From JAAZBV01 sp964499695 (GTDB lineage: Bacteria; Desulfobacterota; DSM-4660; Desulfatiglandales; HGW-15): a DNA stretch of 23,447 nucleotides. Below are positions 22,403 through 23,447 of this stretch, piece by piece. Position 1 is the stretch's first letter; each line of letters starts with the position of its first letter. The notes beneath the pieces were generated by a model. That model saw only the letters and a list, made by a program, of their open reading frames with translations, searched no databases and had not been told where the DNA came from. The translations under genes and the position numbers were made by a program. The stretch spans positions 1-23,447 of the forward strand of contig CAZCMD010000072.1 in assembly GCA_964499695.1 (NCBI GenBank). The letters are read 5' to 3'.

Positions 22403-23447
22403 TATACCTTGTTTTTATCGTCTCTCTAACCGTTTTTGGATTCGCCTTTCCCTTTGTCTTTTTCATCACCTGCCCGAGCAGAAAATCTATTGGTTTTGTA
22501 TCTCCTGCCTTTATCTGTGATATGGCATCAGGGTTTTCTTTTTCCACCTCATCCAGGATCGATTCAATAAGTGAGTCATCTGTAACAGGTTTTAAGTCCT
22601 GTTCTTTGATTATTTCATCAGGACCTTTGCAGGTGCTGAACATCTCAGCGAGTACCTTTTTAGCTATGGCCTCTGTGAGATCACCTTTTACTATAAGGTT
22701 TATGAGTCTGGCCATATCGTTGGGCTTAACCGGGCAGTCTGAAATAGAAACAGAACCATCTTTAAGGTATCTGAACAGGTCATTAACGATCCAGTTTGAG
22801 AGCTTGCGGTTGTCATTGCATGTCTTTATGCTGGTGAGAAAATATTCTGAAACAGCCCTGTCTCTTGTAAGGGTTATTGCATCGTTTTTGGGTATATTGT
22901 ACTTCTCGATGATCATTGCCAGTTTCTGATCAGGGAGTTCGGGCATTGTCTCTCTGATCCTGCTGATAAAAGCTTCATCAAGCTCTATCTCAAGGAGATC
23001 AGGGTCAGGGAAATACCTGTAGTCAGGGGCATCCTCCTTGCTTCTCATTGGCAGCGTTATCTTTTTTGCCTCATCAAAGAGCCTTGTTTCCTGCTTAACC
23101 TCTTTACCTGATTCTATGATCTCCTTCTGGCGTTTTATTTCATATTCAAGGGCATCCATGATGAACCTGAAGGATGACATGTTTTTTACCTCTGCCCTGT
23201 TGCCAAACTCCTTTTTACCCTTTTCTCTGATGGAGATATTTACATCGCACCTTAGCTGCCCCTTTTCCATGGCGCACTCGCTTATGCCGATGTACTGGAT
23301 GGTCTGTTTCAGTTTCTCAAGATATGCCTTTGCCTCGGTAAGGGATCGCATCGGGTTATTTACATGGTCTGTAACAATCTCAAGCAGGGGCACGCTTGAG
23401 CGGTTGTAATCCACAAGGCTGTAATCCGCCTCATCAAAGGAATCTGA
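22395..23447 (-). CDS. gatB: Asp/Glu-tRNA amidotransferase subunit B, 5' part beyond window
   Basis: 350 residues up to the right edge; the N-terminal part of a ~475-480 residue protein is missing. Visible GatB motifs are SLVDYNRSSVPLLEIVTD, then GQLRCDVNISIREKG and NRAEVKNMSSFRFIMDALEY. ETRLFDEAKKITLPMRSKED and APDYRYFPDPDLLEIEL follow. The C-terminal YqeY-like tRNA-binding domain ends with NPDAISQIKAGDTKPIDFLL and GQVMKKTKGKANPKTVRE. GatB is the kinase subunit that phosphorylates Glu-tRNA(Gln) or Asp-tRNA(Asn) before GatA-supplied ammonia amidates it. A GTG in the frame at 23414 is internal and not the start. The stop codon lies inside the heptamer repeat at 22373-22400. Confidence 0.97.
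   Translation of the reverse strand, partial: SDSFDEADYSLVDYNRSSVPLLEIVTDHVNNPMRSLTEAKAYLEKLKQTIQYIGISECAMEKGQLRCDVNISIREKGKKEFGNRAEVKNMSSFRFIMDALEYEIKRQKEIIESGKEVKQETRLFDEAKKITLPMRSKEDAPDYRYFPDPDLLEIELDEAFISRIRETMPELPDQKLAMIIEKYNIPKNDAITLTRDRAVSEYFLTSIKTCNDNRKLSNWIVNDLFRYLKDGSVSISDCPVKPNDMARLINLIVKGDLTEAIAKKVLAEMFSTCKGPDEIIKEQDLKPVTDDSLIESILDEVEKENPDAISQIKAGDTKPIDFLLGQVMKKTKGKANPKTVRETIKTRYTV

Overview
The window reads as a contig from an anaerobic Gram-negative bacterium, most likely a Desulfobacterota-type organism. This is inference from AsmA/DUF748 envelope proteins, a periplasmic binding protein without a lipobox, a glycyl radical enzyme with its activase, an MttB-family methyltransferase and a GatB-type amidotransferase. 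The first ~785 bases do not fit the rest. They are visibly GC-richer and carry a PIG-L deacetylase and the C-terminal end of a MutS-like ATPase on the minus strand. At ~786-794 they abut, head to head, the C-terminal part of an RluA-type pseudouridine synthase on the plus strand. Both genes are cut at the same point, so this is probably an assembly chimera, or otherwise a recombination breakpoint.

Layout: (1) 1-~790, foreign-looking PIG-L and mutS tail. (2) ~786-2502, rluA tail and a membrane-anchored PQQ-type beta-propeller, both plus. (3) 2583-9095, minus-strand group in transcription order: glycyl radical enzyme, its 3-cluster radical SAM activase, and a DUF748/AsmA-like protein. A pair of REP-like palindromes lies between the first two genes. 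(4) 9421-11553, an AsmA protein transcribed divergently, ending in a strong terminator. (5) 11701-20516, a co-directional plus-strand cassette: MarR regulator, glutamine-dependent asparagine-synthetase homologue, FAD amine-oxidase-type oxidoreductase, a complete OpuC/ProU-like ABC importer (ATPase, two permeases, binding protein), and a non-pyrrolysine MttB-family methyltransferase. (6) 20563-21520, a decayed copy of the asmA 3' end, then a brnT toxin pseudogene (amber codon at the conserved Trp, ATA at the start position) and an intact small antitoxin gene. (7) 21651-23447, a flavodoxin-like reductase and the 3' part of gatB, both minus.

The most interesting unit is the 11.7-20.5 kb cassette. 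It looks like a MarR-controlled system that imports a quaternary amine or betaine, demethylates it through MttB chemistry, and processes the product with a flavin oxidoreductase plus an amidotransferase. The AsnB homologue is not part of any betaine demethylation pathway I know. The cassette is bracketed by an intact asmA 3' end and a degenerate directly repeated copy, which suggests insertion between, or into, tandem asmA paralogues. The glycyl radical enzyme is clearly catalytic by its motifs, but it lacks CutC-diagnostic residues and its substrate is unassigned.

No tRNA, rRNA, CRISPR array, transposase or integrase gene was recognised.
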